Positions 23,731 to 35,966 of a DNA stretch of 64,000 nt are shown here, one piece after another (the stretch's first letter is position 1; each line of letters opens with the position of its first letter). The DNA is from Ustulina deusta (Eukaryota > Ascomycota > Sordariomycetes > Xylariales > Xylariaceae). The position numbers were made by a program, and so were the translations under genes. The DNA is taken from assembly GCA_023159155.1 (NCBI GenBank), contig JAJNNX010000014.1, positions 1-64,000 of the forward strand, written 5' to 3'. The notes beneath the pieces are model-generated. The model made no database searches. It was given only the letters and a program-made list of their open reading frames with translations, and had not been told where the DNA came from.

Positions 23731-24849
23731 TCATGCCAACACTAGCCCATCACCAGATCCTAGTTCGACAAACTCATAACCAGCCACTTGTTTACTGTCT
23801 TCCGTCCCCTTCACAATAGCTTTTCCCCCTCCCTTCCTCCCCGCGTCCGCAACCGACCATCTCGTCCGTCGAAGCAGCAGTGAAACGAAGCCGCCTCCCT
23901 TCTTCACCTCATCATGCGTCGCGACCCAGTACTTTGCACCACACTCCTGCGCAACAGCCACACCATTGACGGCGCCCAAGTTCAACTGCTTCATCACCCA
24001 AAGCCGGACATCATCCAGACCATGCAAAAGAGCAAGAGTTCGGAGCTCCACGCCTTTTATCCCAGAGAGAGCCCCGGGCTCGATTCCGTGCGGCGAGTAT
24101 ATAACACTGTTCGCTTCCTCTCCAGGCGCAGATCCTGCCCACGCCACAATAAGAGCAGAGTGGTAATACAGGGCGTTTCCCAGCGTGACGACCCGTCCCA
24201 CACCGACCCAAGGCGGCAGTGGCGCGCAACTCAGAGCCTTACGCCAGTCTTTAGTCTCCGCGGCTAAGAAGGGGGGCATCTCGATCACGGCGTGGAAGTG
24301 CTTCCACGACCGGATGAGCTTAGCGGCCTTTTCGGGGGCGAAAACGGGCGTGCTGCTCGGCAGCTCACGCAGTGTCGCTTCGTGGCAGTGGTCGGTGAAC
24401 TCGTGCGAGATTGCCACAACGTCGATGTAGGAGTCTGTCTCCGCTGTTGTCCCGGGTGCAAGGGGGGTGATTCCTTTCTCCAGCTGGCCCAGCAGTCCGT
24501 TGAGCTCCTTCATCGTCTTCACACTCGGCGCTGTCACGTGCCATTGTATCGAGAACCATCGGCCGCCGTCGGACTGTGGACCTTGTAGCCAAGGGTCGAG
24601 CAGCACGTTAAACCGGCTGCGACCTGGTGGCCGGACTGCGCCCTCGGGATAGGGGAGGTGCAAGGACCAAGTCGTGTCTGCATTGAGGTGTGCGAGGACC
24701 GGGTGAGGGCTGCGCCAGGCCTCAGCCAGCGCTGCTCTGTCACTGATATGAAGTGTTGTTGGCTGTGTTCCGTTAGCTGACGATGGGATTTGAGCTGTGG
24801 CTTCTTGGCGGGTATCAGAATGCGGGGGTTGTGCGGATGGCGTCTCCAT
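23731..24849 (-). CDS. Metallo-beta-lactamase-fold protein (fungal, uncharacterised)
   Basis: Single exon, 372 residues, ATG in good context. The conserved opening VLAHLNADTTWSLHLP and FNVLLDPWLQGPQSD is followed near residue 150 by ISHEFTDHCHEATL, a variant of the HxHxDH metal motif in which the second position is Phe rather than His. Further on is SVIYSPHGIEPGAL, where a later metal ligand His would sit. The fold family includes hydrolases of many kinds; the substrate of this fungal branch is unknown. The C-terminus is low complexity and Lys/Gly-rich. It stands alone between long intergenic stretches. Confidence 0.75.
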   Translation of the reverse strand: METPSAQPPHSDTRQEATAQIPSSANGTQPTTLHISDRAALAEAWRSPHPVLAHLNADTTWSLHLPYPEGAVRPPGRSRFNVLLDPWLQGPQSDGGRWFSIQWHVTAPSVKTMKELNGLLGQLEKGITPLAPGTTAETDSYIDVVAISHEFTDHCHEATLRELPSSTPVFAPEKAAKLIRSWKHFHAVIEMPPFLAAETKDWRKALSCAPLPPWVGVGRVVTLGNALYYHSALIVAWAGSAPGEEANSVIYSPHGIEPGALSGIKGVELRTLALLHGLDDVRLWVMKQLNLGAVNGVAVAQECGAKYWVATHDEVKKGGGFVSLLLRRTRWSVADAGRKGGGKAIVKGTEDSKQVAGYEFVELGSGDGLVLA

Positions 24850-27800
24850 CTTGCAGTGCTTAATTCAACCAATTAATTGCTCTGCGAATTGTGATCGTAT
24901 CATGGCATTTCATAGAAAATGTGTCTGAAAGCATTGAAGAGTTGGAATAAAGGAGTGTGCTCCGAAAGATCCATGTAAGGGTCATTATCAACTTGGATCT
25001 GGGTGGTTTGTGGCTTTTAGCGAATACGGCAGAATGCTACCTGATTTGATGTCACCGCCGATTAGAGTTATAATCTGGAGATCTATAGATCATGGCAGCC
25101 ACAAAAATTAACTTGAGAATTGAATGTTATACCTCGTATAAGGTTCGAGCTTTATGTCGTAATCACACAGCCGAAATTCACTGCATTCGGGAAACAGACC
25201 TTGTATGAAACAAATGCATTCTTACGAGCGTGTATCGCCTTTTATCATATTATCATCCTTCTCCAATGCTCAATAGCTATACATAGTGGCAAAACTTCGT
25301 CATCGCGAATCGTGATCATCACAAATGATATACTACCTGGTCTTCTGAACCCGCCCTATTCCAATGCTGTCTTCAAGTCTTCAAATCCTTGTAGCGTCGG
25401 TCCATCCGTCGCTAGAGTCAATCCCTGATGTACGAGTATAAAATTCAGTGCTGAAGAGCGAAGCCTAGCTCGCCATATGGCTGCCATTATGGCAAATCAT
25501 CGACGTTTTAAAATCCTCCCGCAACGCTTTCCCCAAGAGCGCGCGGTCTTAGTCTTTCTTTTCATACTTCGCACTCCCCGTTGTCGCTCTCTGTTGTTTG
25601 ACCCCCCCCCCCCCCCCCCCCCCCCTGCCAGCACATTGAAGGCAAGGTTACATCCGATTTCCAGCTGAATCTGTTCTATCGGGAGCGTATGCGGTGTAGT
25701 GGTTGCCATGCTAAAATCGAAGAGCCGACTGCCATAGTAGTCATCCTCTTTGATATATCCATATTCCCATGCCGGTCAATTTCTCCATATTCGATCACAT
25801 AATTTGTAATCTCTCTCGTCCGCATAGAAAGGTGAAGCAGATGTAGTCCTTCCCAGTCGCTCTCTGTCCGGAGTAGTGGTCCCGGAGTGAAGGTGGGTCA
25901 AAGGTAGGTCACAGGTAGGTTGAAAAGTATTGGTAAGGGCTCAATATCATTGATTCCTGGGTCTTCTCCCAGTATTCCCGGGGGGTTGGGTTGAATCAGA
26001 CCTTTATATAGCTATGTCCTAGTGTAGACTAGTAGTGTACCATAGTTCAAATTCACAGGGGTGGCTTCTAACCCCCTGCAACCCTTGCCCCTGACACCTG
26101 TAGAGGTCTCATCCTCGGGTTCCCGGTTCGCAATTCCAGTCGTCAAACCCGATTTTTGCTCTATATTTCATGGTCGATAGTTTAAGGTAGGAATACGTGA
26201 ACGTGTCACCGAATAGCAAACGCGTTATTCTGCTTCTTTTCTGCCAGTATCCTGAAAGCCTGGCGTTTAGCGTAGAAGGTATGATGAACGATACGGGACG
26301 TTGTTAGTAAGAAGATGTCTCGCATTTATTACGAAGGATCGGATCCCAGCGAGACTAAAGAAGTTGAACTTGGCCTAGATCACAGAATACATATTCCTTG
26401 GGGACACAAAATAATGTACAGATTCGGCCGTTAGGAGGAACTTGTTTGGGTGGGCCTTTCAGAGTTCGATCGCGTTACAGAGGGTCTCAGGCATACTACC
26501 TAGGATAAAATGACGTGTACCAGATGAGTTTTCGATTTGCACAGGGATATTGAAAAGGATCCAGATGGCTGATATGGAGATATAGGTAGAGCAGCGAGTC
26601 GGTACGACGCTCGAGTACGGTCCAATTCCACGGGCTGTGGCAGAATTGATAACCTCGAAATCAATATAGCTGTGTGGCGGCTGCTAGTGCTTCGACTCGA
26701 GGCTTGCCAATTAAACAAGTCGGGATGTGTGTCTTTAGGGGCTTCCAAACGAGGGTTTAGCCCAGCGTCGCAGGTTGGACACACAACAGAGAGAACCGTC
26801 AGATGAGACTTTTGCTAAAGAGCCTCAGATTCGTCAAAACGAAAAGCCGACGATGCTCCCGATTCCCTCAAATTACTAGGAGAGCCTCATACATGCATCA
26901 TAACTGAAATAATAGCGCACCGCTCTCAGGACGAACCGAACTATTCGACGTGTTCGGCCGAGGAGCACCAACAGCTTTTTCACGTGCCTCGAAGTGTCGG
27001 CACGGAGAGTCCTCAAGTGATGAATAATGATTGGCTAGTCCTCTCTCAATAACGAGTCTCTTCATAATGTTGCCCTGTTCTCATCGTACATGCTTGCTAG
27101 ACTTTCTAAGACAGGTAGCTGCGCATTGCTACGCGGGAAGCAGTATTAGTAATGTGGACATACTTCATAGAAGCCTGAGGCCTAGGAGTTAATGAGAGAC
27201 GGCACTCGGTGTTGACACCAGTAATACCGCTTATCGTTTAGGGCGTCACATCGTTGGCCTCACCATGTAGTGTAACATGGTGATGTGATAATTGGGTCTG
27301 CAGGGACTAAATGAGAAGATCTGGGGAAATCCTTCGTAGGACTGTGCGTCTCTCTGTCACGGAGTAACATTGAATGAGATGAAAATTAGAGAGGGTTTTC
27401 TCTCAATATGTACACTAACCGCCAAAAAAACCCCTGATAGTCGGCCAAGCGATTGATGCCTAAACTCGGATCGTTTCCCCGAAGCGCCACGGAGGTTACT
27501 GAGCACACTAGGAGGAGCGACCATATCACTATCCCGTAACGGGAGATGTAGCTGATTAAGAGCCAGAATCCTACGGCAGACAATAAGTACACTACATGTC
27601 CACCTTAACTTACCTATGTAGGTAGGTGATTTTGGAAGCGTATGAAGGTATACCTACTCTAGAAAAGCGCCTACGATTCCCCAGTCGCTTCATACCTGGA
27701 GTGTTTTCACTGGCGTACTGTGCCTAGCACAGAATACCTGAACTGCGGGTGACAACGATCATACCCATTGAGAACAATATGGTAGAACATCTTGGTTCCT

Positions 27801-28730
27801 TCTCTCAGGCTCATAATTGGACACCCATAGCAGAGAACCCAGGCCTGGGGGAGTGCATTACATTACGTTGACTGGCGTTCTGTTCAGCATTTCTGCCTCA
27901 CTCGTAACTTTGGCTTTAATCTCGAAATGACTCTCTAGTTGGATATGGCCAAGAGGATGGCTAAGAGAATGCACATAGCCGGGTCGCGGATTGTACCCTA
28001 GACTGTCGCAACAGCTCGATGGATGTGCGAGACAAATGTAACTCGTAGAAAAAAAAAAATCGATTTGGAACGGAAAAAGAATCAGGAAAGGCATGATTAT
28101 CGAGTACCGGGATCATGTGATGGAACGTTTCATACGGCACAGATACAGCTTTTCATTTGATCCCCAGACTTCTAAAATAAATACCGCAGTGTGCAACAAA
28201 TTGTTGCAACGGGGGTACTTTTCTTGTTGTGTTTTGCGGCATTGGACGCAGCTAGTCTATATGGTACTACTTACAGCCAACAATACCCGATATCACCCCA
28301 TGCAGCTGAGCTAAGGATGCCACCCCATGCCCTACCCTACCCGACGTCTCGGCCAGCGGTTCCAATTTCGTCTTTTCTCTGTACACGTACATACACTATA
28401 TATATACGAATGACTTTACTTTCTTAGCCCCCGGCGGGCTGCATGACAGAGTCGCATTTCCGGAGAGACAGTGGGTGTGGGTGTGTCTCACTTCACCGCT
28501 TAGAATATCTATCTACACCTATTCCCATTGACAGACTATAGACTACACCTGAGTCTATACCGACACTATACTCATCAGCCCCATATCTCACCCATAAACA
28601 TGTTTCCGACGCCCACGAACGGGCCTCGAATGGTGGATCTTCGATAGATCACTGCGACAAACATCTCATCCGCTCTCCTGCTATGAGCTTTGCTCGATGC
28701 ATAGCTACTGCTAAGTAGCAAGCGACAAAC
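24850..28730. other. Gene-poor stretch, 3.9 kb, with a 24-nt C homopolymer
   Basis: No frame here resembles a protein family. The longest ones (about 100 codons near 25,120-25,430 and 26,500-26,784) lack any domain, signal or membrane pattern. A run of 24 C lies at 25,602-25,625. Composition is normal, so RIP is not the cause of the gene loss. It may hold long UTRs, a non-coding RNA or fully eroded genes. Confidence 0.45.
25602..25625 (+). repeat. C homopolymer, 24 nt
   Basis: Uninterrupted run of C in gene-poor DNA; one of three G/C homopolymers of 24-27 nt in the window. Confidence 0.9.
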
Positions 28731-29782
28731 ATGGATTCCATCAAACAGGATCTTCCCATGGCCATGACCATGGCCGCCTTTGCTGGCATTTCCTTCTACA
28801 TCGGTGCCGAGCTCAACGTGTTGCTTTTCCTGTTCTTCAAGCGACGTCGAGGGTTGTACTTCTGGTCGTGCGCTCTCGCAAGCTGGGGCATCATAACGCA
28901 GACTCTCTTCATCATACTCGCTGATTTCGAAGTCTGGACTGACTTGAAGGGCTCCATCACCTTCATCTACCTCTCGTGGATACTGATGGTTGTTCCTCAA
29001 TCATGGGTTTTGTACTCGCGGTTATACCTCCTCATGCAACATGACAACATGTTAAGATGGGTGCGAGCCGCCTTGATATTCACCTCAATTGTATTCGGCA
29101 TCACTACTATCCCCCTCGGTATTCTCTCAGTATGTGCTCCGTCCGTCTGTGCAAGCTATAATCCGATTCGGACACCGCTAACCCTCGCTCTCGCCAACAG
29201 CAAACCGTGCAGCCCTCCCTCACTCCAATTAACGCGATCTGGGATCGCCTCCAAACGACGGTTTTCTTCGCACAAGAGACAGCTCTTAGCATTCTGTACA
29301 TATGGCAGACGCGCAAGCACCTGCGCGATATTTCGCCCTTACTTCAACAATCGCATTCATCTCTCGACTCAGCCACAGCCAGAGCGAAAACCAGCAAGAC
29401 CAAAACCATGCTCCAGCACCTCATCTACATCAACATCTTAATCATCAGCCTCGACCTCGCCCTTTTGGGCGTGCAATACGCGAGTCTATTCTACCTGCAA
29501 GGAGCCTTCAAGCCGGCCATCTACGGCGTGAAGCTGAAGCTCGAGTTCGTCGTCCTGAACCGGCTCGTCAAGAGCATCTCCCATCGCAAGATGAGCACCG
29601 TGGGCAGCGACGTCCGCCGCGGCTCCGAATCGGATGCTGGGGGAATCAATGTTCCCCGCCCGTGGAATGTCCAGCGGCCATCTTCAGTCGCCGAAGATGA
29701 GCGGCAATTGAAGAGCCCTCATGTAGCGCACCAATCTAGCATGGAGTACCTAGGGGAATTACGACCACTGCATATGACTTAG
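28731..29782 (+). CDS. DUF7703-type seven-helix membrane protein
   Basis: Two exons, 28731-29129 and 29201-29782, for 326 residues; the 71-nt intron has a GTATGT donor, a GCTAAC branch site and a CAACAG acceptor. Five hydrophobic helices lie in exon 1 and the start of exon 2, then two more after the QTRKHLRD loop; LIYINILIISLDLALLGVQY and the cytosolic-side GVKLKLEFVVLNRLV are hallmarks of this fungal family. The last 70 residues are polar, Ser/Arg-rich and probably cytosolic. The topology recalls fungal GPCR-like proteins, but function is unknown. Long gene-poor DNA lies upstream. Confidence 0.8.
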
Positions 29783-30733
29783 CTGGGGGGGTGAGGGGAT
29801 GGGCGAGACCATGACGGACAATATACGACTATCATCATGTTACAGCGGAAAGGAGTATGAGGCGTTGGGTTCTAGGTTTTTTGGGGGGTTTTTTTTTGTC
29901 ACCATTAGCACAGGGGCTGCGGGAGGTGTATGCAGATGTAGTATAAGGTACTATGGGCATGTCGGGCATTTCTCCAGGTTTCAGCGTGTTCAGCTCCGAC
30001 CAATTTTTTCCCCTTGTTTTTCATTTTTTTCTTGTTTCAGTTGGCTCGAACAAATACCCTTTGGCGACTTGATGAAATTGGGAAGGGAAAATCCCCCATG
30101 GTGTGATATCTATAAGTTTTTTCTATATCTTCTCTATCAGGAATGCAAGGGCCGGGTCCTTGTTGTCCACGATGGACAATATATGGACAATATAGTCTGT
30201 ATAATGGAATGTTTCGGCGATCGAAGCAGCGCAAGATTCATAAGCAGCCTCTCGGTGTCCGTGCATGGGGTATGGGGACGTAGGCGGAGTGTCAGCAGGA
30301 AATTGCCGCCGAGCAAAACCCCTGCTCGAGCAAGTCGAATAGGTTGATAATTCGCCAGAAAACGAAGCGGAACGCCACCCGTGATACGCCCTGTGCATGA
30401 CGGGCTGAACCCACCGAGCAAGGGTTTGACTGCCGATCAGCAGTGGCCATAAGGGGTGGTTGGTGGAAGTACCTAGCAGCAACGGTTAGGTATTCTGTAG
30501 GCTGACTGACTTACGGCAGTTTACGGGTTCTGCTACGGGACCTGCACCCAGCCAAGCTACGTGTGCGGTAAGAATTGCCTTCGTGCTGCCCTTCGATAAC
30601 AACTGTAACTTGATAGAGGTAACCGTCGCCTGCCTATTAGAAGACGAATCCTCCAAATTCTCGAAGCAGCCAAGGCTCTACTGCGGCGGGCAGAGTATTA
30701 TTAGGTCACGAGTGAGCCCAATCGACAGAACTG
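29783..30733. other. Intergenic, 0.95 kb
   Basis: Between two plus-strand genes. It contains a G/T-rich stretch near 29,875-29,900 and a T-rich stretch at 30,003-30,045; no gene recognised. It must hold the promoter of the cupin gene. Confidence 0.5.
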
Positions 30734-31398
30734 ATGATGTCGCGCCGCACGTTATTGGCAGCATGCGTCACATTCGCAACCCGGGCGGTGGCGACGACAC
30801 CGGCGTGTGGTGACGCTGTCCCGTCTGAATTGCCCCCCCTTCCCACAGCACAGGAGGTCGTCGACAAGTTAGGCCTGACCCCAAACGTGGAAGGGGGCTA
30901 CTATGTCGAGACCTTTCGGGACGAACTGTTGTTACCTGACAGCAACCGCTCCGTCAACACGGCCATTTACTACCTCCTCGAAGGCCCGAATGTCCCCTCG
31001 GTCTGGCATCGCGTGGATGCTGCCGAGGTGTGGCATTGGTACGCCGGTGCGCCTCTAATGTTAGACATCTCGAGCAACAACGGGACGCCTACACGGAGCC
31101 ATGTCCTAGGCCAAGACCTGTTCAGCGATCAACAGCCTCAGATCGTGATCCCCGCGGACGATTGGCAACGCGCTACAAGTTGTGGGAATTGGACCCTAGT
31201 GGGAACTACTGGTAAGCTTTTGATTTATTTTTGAGATGCTAGATAGCCCGTCATGCATTTCCCCATGCTCTCCTCTTCTGCGTTATCTCGTTAGATAGTA
31301 TGTGTGGAGTCGTGTAACTGACTCCTGTAGTTGCTCCCGCATTCGTACCAGAGGGGTACAAGCTGGCACCAGACGGTTGGGAACCCGATGGTGCGTAA
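30734..31398 (+). CDS. Secreted cupin of the DUF985 / Cupin_5 family
   Basis: Two exons, 30734-31211 and 31331-31398, for 181 residues. An N-terminal signal peptide is visible (MMSRRTLLAACVTFATRAVAT, with Arg-Arg followed by a hydrophobic core). The cupin core shows EGGYYVETFRDE, AIYYLLEG, SVWHRVDAAEVWHWYAG and IPADDWQRATSCG. Exon 2 adds the family ending VAPAFVPEGYKLAPDGWEP. The 119-nt intron starts GTAAGC and ends CTGTAG. The cupin_5 family is a beta-barrel with a His-containing pocket, of unknown substrate. Secretion is inferred from the signal peptide. A second in-frame ATG follows directly at 30,737. Confidence 0.8.
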
Positions 31399-32768
31399 GA
31401 CATGAGATTATTCCCGGTGCAAAGGTACAGGGGACCAATTGTTACGCGAAGAGGTCTGTGAGCATGCATGATTCGAGGGTGGCAGCATACCACCCTGAGC
31501 CGTCAGTTGCCTTTCGGCCCATCTCTTGAATTGAGAGAGGGTGATCTCCCGCAATGCATTGGCACCCTATTCTTTATATAGCTCAAAAGAAACATCTCAC
31601 TTACTGAAAGGAATGCAGTGTAGACGTTTGGGTGGTAGCCATTGAATTAGCCACCAACTTACACCTCCAACATAGGAATGTGGTATTGTCAAAAGTGATA
31701 TACTGCATGTTACCACCTTCGGTCTAAGACACACCACGTCCCTGTATGTAAGACCAAATGCCTGATTGTCTTGTATCCAATATCTGACCCAGACATATGG
31801 GATTAATGTGGTGAAACCAAAATCTACAGTTCTAGCGCCCCTTGACACTAAAGCAGTATTCCAGCATAATGAGCATTGTGGGAGCGGACTGTTTCCTCGA
31901 ACTTGGCACAGAGAGTCATATATTGCCAAGCGTTTTTCTCTAGTTATTTATATCTCTCCATTGCCTTAGCCACACCTCGAGTGATGCACTACGCAAGACT
32001 CCGTTCTTAGAGCTTGGCAGAACAACTCTGCGCGCTTGCGAACCGACTTCTATTTCCAGTAACCGATGGTATCACTTAGTTTTTCTACATGGACACCACT
32101 GACAACTGTTTAGTTCTTAGCCAAATGATCCTCAGGGTCCCAACTGGGTTTAAGCTAGCCGAAGACGTGTTGGGTTCAGGATGTTGTGAACCTGTTTTTG
32201 GACTTCAAGCTACATGAGTAGTGAACTATCTTAACTCTTAGCCGATTCAAATACATTCTTATTAATGGTTAGATTAAATGATTCACGGTGTCCAGATCTC
32301 CCTGGTACTGGTTACTTGCAGGTCGTAAGCTATTAATAAGTAGCAGCATAGGGGTATTAAAGGCTTAACAATACCAATTTCTAACTCTTATCTCACTTGA
32401 GCAGCAAATCCACAGGCTATATCTTCTTCCCCTCTATATTTCAATACTACATCTTATTAGTTTAGCCGTTATAGACAGTTCGTGAGCTGCTTGCGTAGTC
32501 GCAACATTTATTATCTACCTTCTTAGTAGACAACACAATAAGAACTTAGATCTGTGAGCTGTTATTCTAGTTTTAACGGGCAGTGTTCTTGTGAGCCGAA
32601 AGACCTACATGTGAGAGGACATTAAGCAAAGTCCTGAGGGATAAGAAATCAAAACCTTGAGTTTAACAGCAAGACTAACTAATATAGTCTTATTATCAAC
32701 TCGTTATTATAAGTCAGAAATTCTTTCCTTTATTCTATGTCTAGGTTAGTATTCTATGAATATATGCC
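31399..32768. other. Intergenic, 1.4 kb, convergent
   Basis: Between the cupin gene and the next minus-strand gene. A+T content rises modestly from about 32,200 to 32,700. A 110-codon minus-strand frame at 31,597-31,929 has no recognisable features. No gene is called. Confidence 0.45.
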
Positions 32769-33918
32769 CTATTCTATCACAGCAGCTTTTTCGCGTGAAG
32801 CTCTAGCCCATAGCTTCTTCTCTCTCCTAAGTCCTCTTCGAGTCCATATAACCGTTATCGTTGTCCAAATGATGAAGAACACCAAAGGCTCACCCCATCC
32901 TAACCTCATACGTCAGCAATACAGTCATCTACTAGTCAAGTAATGCCCTAGTGTCTCGGAGAAGAAGAAAAAAAAGAAAAAAAAAGGACTCACCAACGCC
33001 GTAAGCAATCTCTTGTTGTGGGATTACCCATACGGCAGCGAGGGCCCCGGCTCCGCTGATCACGGACCCGATCCCCCAGAACCAATTCAATTCAGAAATG
33101 AGACGTCTAAAGGACTGGCTCGCCTTATATCTCTCTAGCAACCTGTGACGAAAGGGCCGTGCACCTCCGCCGTCAACGCCCACCACATCCTCGACGGCAG
33201 TCAAAACGTAGGGCGGCTGGGGTGCACCTTTCGGTATCGAGCTGACCTTGCACGCTGTTTTCATTCCCAACGCAGACATGACGCCGGTGACGATGCACAA
33301 CGTCCCGGCACTGATAGAGAAGATGGGAACGGGGATGGCCAGCGGCCGGATCAGCGGTTCGTCCGGGATGGAGGCTCCGATCAGGATCCCGGTCATTACC
33401 GTGTAACATATAGATAGCGTCCAATGCGTGAAGTCGAAGCGCCAACGCCTGCCATCGAGAGGGCGGTACTTGTCATTCTTGTGGATCAAGCGCCATGATC
33501 GGTGGGCGAACTCGAGGCCCGATACAAGGCCGAAGAAAGACGTGATGATTGCGAAGACTAGAAAATCAGAGTTAGTCAGCGTACCGGTTCATTCCAACTG
33601 CGACATCTAGCAGATACTGATTTAGGGGCGACGGGGGTTAAACTCACGGATTCCGTGCCGTAAATCGGTAGCGTACCAGAGGGGATAGAACAGAACGAGG
33701 GGAAGTATGCTACCCTCAAATATCAGAAGCCCCGACACCACGAAGAGCTTCATCTTGTGGTCCATCAGGCGGTATTCTAGTCGTGGTAATCCGGGGAGGT
33801 TCCCAAACTCATCCTTCGTCATGGACATGCTACGTCTCGCGGAGGAAACGGCGTTGCCGTACTCGGGAGCCCCATCGCATTCCACCGCGATTTCAGAATC
33901 ATAGCTTGATTCGGCCAT
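32769..33918 (-). CDS. Six-helix fungal membrane protein of unknown function
   Basis: Three exons: 33918-33648, 33557-32994 and 32899-32769, for 321 residues. All junctions are GT/AG and phases fit; the last exon supplies GWGEPLVFFIIWTTITVIW, completing the final helix. About six transmembrane segments are visible: residues starting KLFVVSGLLIFEGS, FAIITSFFGLVSG, THWTLSICYTVMTGILIG, PVPIFSISAGTLCIVTGV, LNWFWGIGSVISGAGALAAV and the exon 3 helix. A polar N-terminal tail (MAESSYDSEI) precedes a LPRLEYRLMDHK motif. I recognise it as a recurrent Pezizomycotina family without a named function. The donor at exon 2 is followed by a long T-rich tract in the intron. Confidence 0.7.
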
Positions 33919-35015
33919 GCTGGCCCTGCGTGGGGAGAGAGCAGTATGAGCGGGAGCCTCAAGGGTGTGTAAAAGATGAAAGACGATGATGAGATGCTCG
34001 CCTGAAGAAATGAAGCAAGCATAAAAGTAAGTGACGACGGAAATGGTGCTAAAGTCGGGTGGCTAACGGGCGCCATACCATCTTTTGTTATTGTTGTAGG
34101 TTGGGAATCTTCCAGTCAGCCCACATCGACGCGGAAAATATAGAGAGGGGGGTAGGATGATTCGGAATGTCAGCCGAGAACACGCCAATGTAGGGGTCTA
34201 TCTAGGTTGGGTAGGTTCGCGCAGCAAAACGAGGACACTGACGAAAGCCGAGCGTAGAACCGACAAATGAAGGGAGATACAATTGGCCCTGATATGTAGC
34301 CAAGTCGAGAGTCCACTGCCTACTAATGACGTAGTACGATACTAGGTACTGATACTAGGTACGGTGCAGTGCTTTTATTCCTTGTAAATATTTCGGATTT
34401 TGTCAGCGTCTTAACAGCCAATTAGGTACTTACCTACTTCATTTCATGTGCATAAACAACTGTTTTCTTTGATTTTCTCAAAGCCCCTGGACAATGCACT
34501 ATAACAACTTCTATCTGAGGCACCTAAGTATCTACCTAATCTTAGTTCCCCCCTACCTAAGGTTTAATGACGTCTTCTCTGTGCCCCGCTAAACCTTATG
34601 AGTGGGTAATGCAAAATGCGGGATGACGGGATGACGGGATGACGTCAAAACCAAGTCCATCTTCCAACTTGGTAAATGTACATCATTGCTAAGTTGGGGT
34701 AGCGTAGTTCTTATACCTCGATGGGAAACATGAACGCATATCTATGCCGCTAGATCTACACTCCAGTGCATCTTCATCTATAGTGTCTATCTAGATTCGC
34801 TTACAACTAGCAAATTTTCTATGGTCTTGATGGATAAGGACGTATACAGTAGTATGAAGCCCTTCTATTTCAACCGCATCCACGGCTGCCAATATACATC
34901 TGCGACGACGGAAACGTAGCGCCTTCTAGTATGCATCTGAGCATCGTGATTCATGAATACCGTGTATATCGACAAGACAGATCATAACTTGTCGAATCGT
35001 ATAATGCATATGTGG
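33919..35015. promoter_or_regulatory. Intergenic with a cluster of TGACGT (CRE-like) sites
   Basis: 1.1 kb upstream of the minus-strand membrane protein. It has a full palindromic TGACGTCA at 34,640-34,647, TGACGTCT at 34,568-34,575 and TGACGTA at 34,327-34,333. The full site sits at the end of a short tandem array of a 9-nt GGATGACGG unit (34,621-34,645). Such cores bind ATF/CREB-type bZIP factors in fungi. Whether they act here is inferred. Confidence 0.4.
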
Positions 35016-35966
35016 TCAAATTCTTTTTTCTTCAGAGCCTTCGCCTACCCTAGCCATTTCCCCCCTCGGTGGCAGAGGAGGCACGCGACGAGGTCGTTCA
35101 AGCAGAGAACCAGGATCGTCGCCATTAAAGACCCTCCAAAGCCGCATGCAGCACTCTCTATATATCTTTTCTGACTTGTATGGCGGTTTTATCGGGCTGG
35201 GGGACTTGTCCCAGCCGTGACGAACTCCATGTACCATGGAATAAAACGTGCGTTTTGAGATTGGCGGCTGCTCTAAGCGCCGGGCGAGATACTCCCCTTC
35301 GTTCAGGAGCATGTCCCACTCACAAGTATAGAAGAAGACGTTGTTTGGTATGCTCTTAATGAGAAGTTCATCGGACGCTTTGTTTGGTGAGAGATAGGGA
35401 TCCGCCATATCCAGCTCGGGAGGAAAGAGGTACGATGCGTCGAACAGATTGGTCAGCGATGCCGGCAGAGTCGCGTCTGGTCGCACCGAGCTAGCTCGTC
35501 TTTCCTCCCTACTAAGTGTATAGTCCGTAATTGGGTAGAATGTAGCCAGGGCAACAATCGTATGTTTGGGAATCGGCTTTGTCTGGCTAAGCAGATGCAG
35601 GCACATGGGTGCTGTGATGGCGATATTGCCCCCTGCGGAGAAGCCTGAAGTCGCTAACCGATCCGGATCAACCCGCAAATCTGTAGCATTCTTGATGACA
35701 TAGAGCAATGCATCAACACCATCTTCCACGGCGACCGGAAATGGGTATTCAGGAGCTAGACGGTAGTCGACTGAGACGAACACGGCTTTACTCTTCTCTG
35801 TAACAAAACGCGCAAAGCGGGCATCATCGGTCGCGGAGCCTATCGTGAAACCTCCTGTTTTGTCTTCGGCAACTTGTGGGTGTTCAGTTGCAGACAAGTT
35901 GGATTCCAATGCTCTGGCCGTTGGAACGCCAGGGGCCGTTGTGGAGATACTCTTGACAACCTCCAT
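35016..35966 (-). CDS. Alpha/beta hydrolase-3 family protein, N-terminally truncated
   Basis: A single frame of 316 residues. The nucleophile elbow GFSAGGN (Ser near residue 110), the acid region CEWDMLLNEG and the His region MVHGVRHGWD give a full catalytic triad, and VDYRLAPEYPFP is the usual strand 4 and following helix of the HSL/alpha-beta hydrolase-3 group. The oxyanion-hole motif HGGG that should precede GGFTIGSATDD is cut: the sequence reads ...EDKTGGFTIGS, and the roughly 90 N-terminal residues of relatives are replaced by 38 unrelated ones. The junction AACAG|GAGG could be a 3' splice site, but I found no matching upstream exon within about 400 bp. It may be a 5'-deleted pseudogene. 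Confidence 0.65.
   Translation of the reverse strand: MEVVKSISTTAPGVPTARALESNLSATEHPQVAEDKTGGFTIGSATDDARFARFVTEKSKAVFVSVDYRLAPEYPFPVAVEDGVDALLYVIKNATDLRVDPDRLATSGFSAGGNIAITAPMCLHLLSQTKPIPKHTIVALATFYPITDYTLSREERRASSVRPDATLPASLTNLFDASYLFPPELDMADPYLSPNKASDELLIKSIPNNVFFYTCEWDMLLNEGEYLARRLEQPPISKRTFYSMVHGVRHGWDKSPSPIKPPYKSEKIYRECCMRLWRVFNGDDPGSLLERPRRVPPLPPRGEMARVGEGSEEKRI

Noticed and set aside
26100..26160. Possible tRNA T-loop-like GGTTCGCAATTCC
   Set aside because: Position after TTCG does not fit box B, and no box A or acceptor pairing is found.
26500..26784. 94-codon minus-strand frame in gene-poor DNA
   Set aside because: No recognisable features and no exon partners.
27600..27640. GTAGGTAGGT/ACCTACCT short repeats as telomere-like DNA
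   Set aside because: Only two or three units; similar short motifs are scattered through the window, and it is not TTAGGG.
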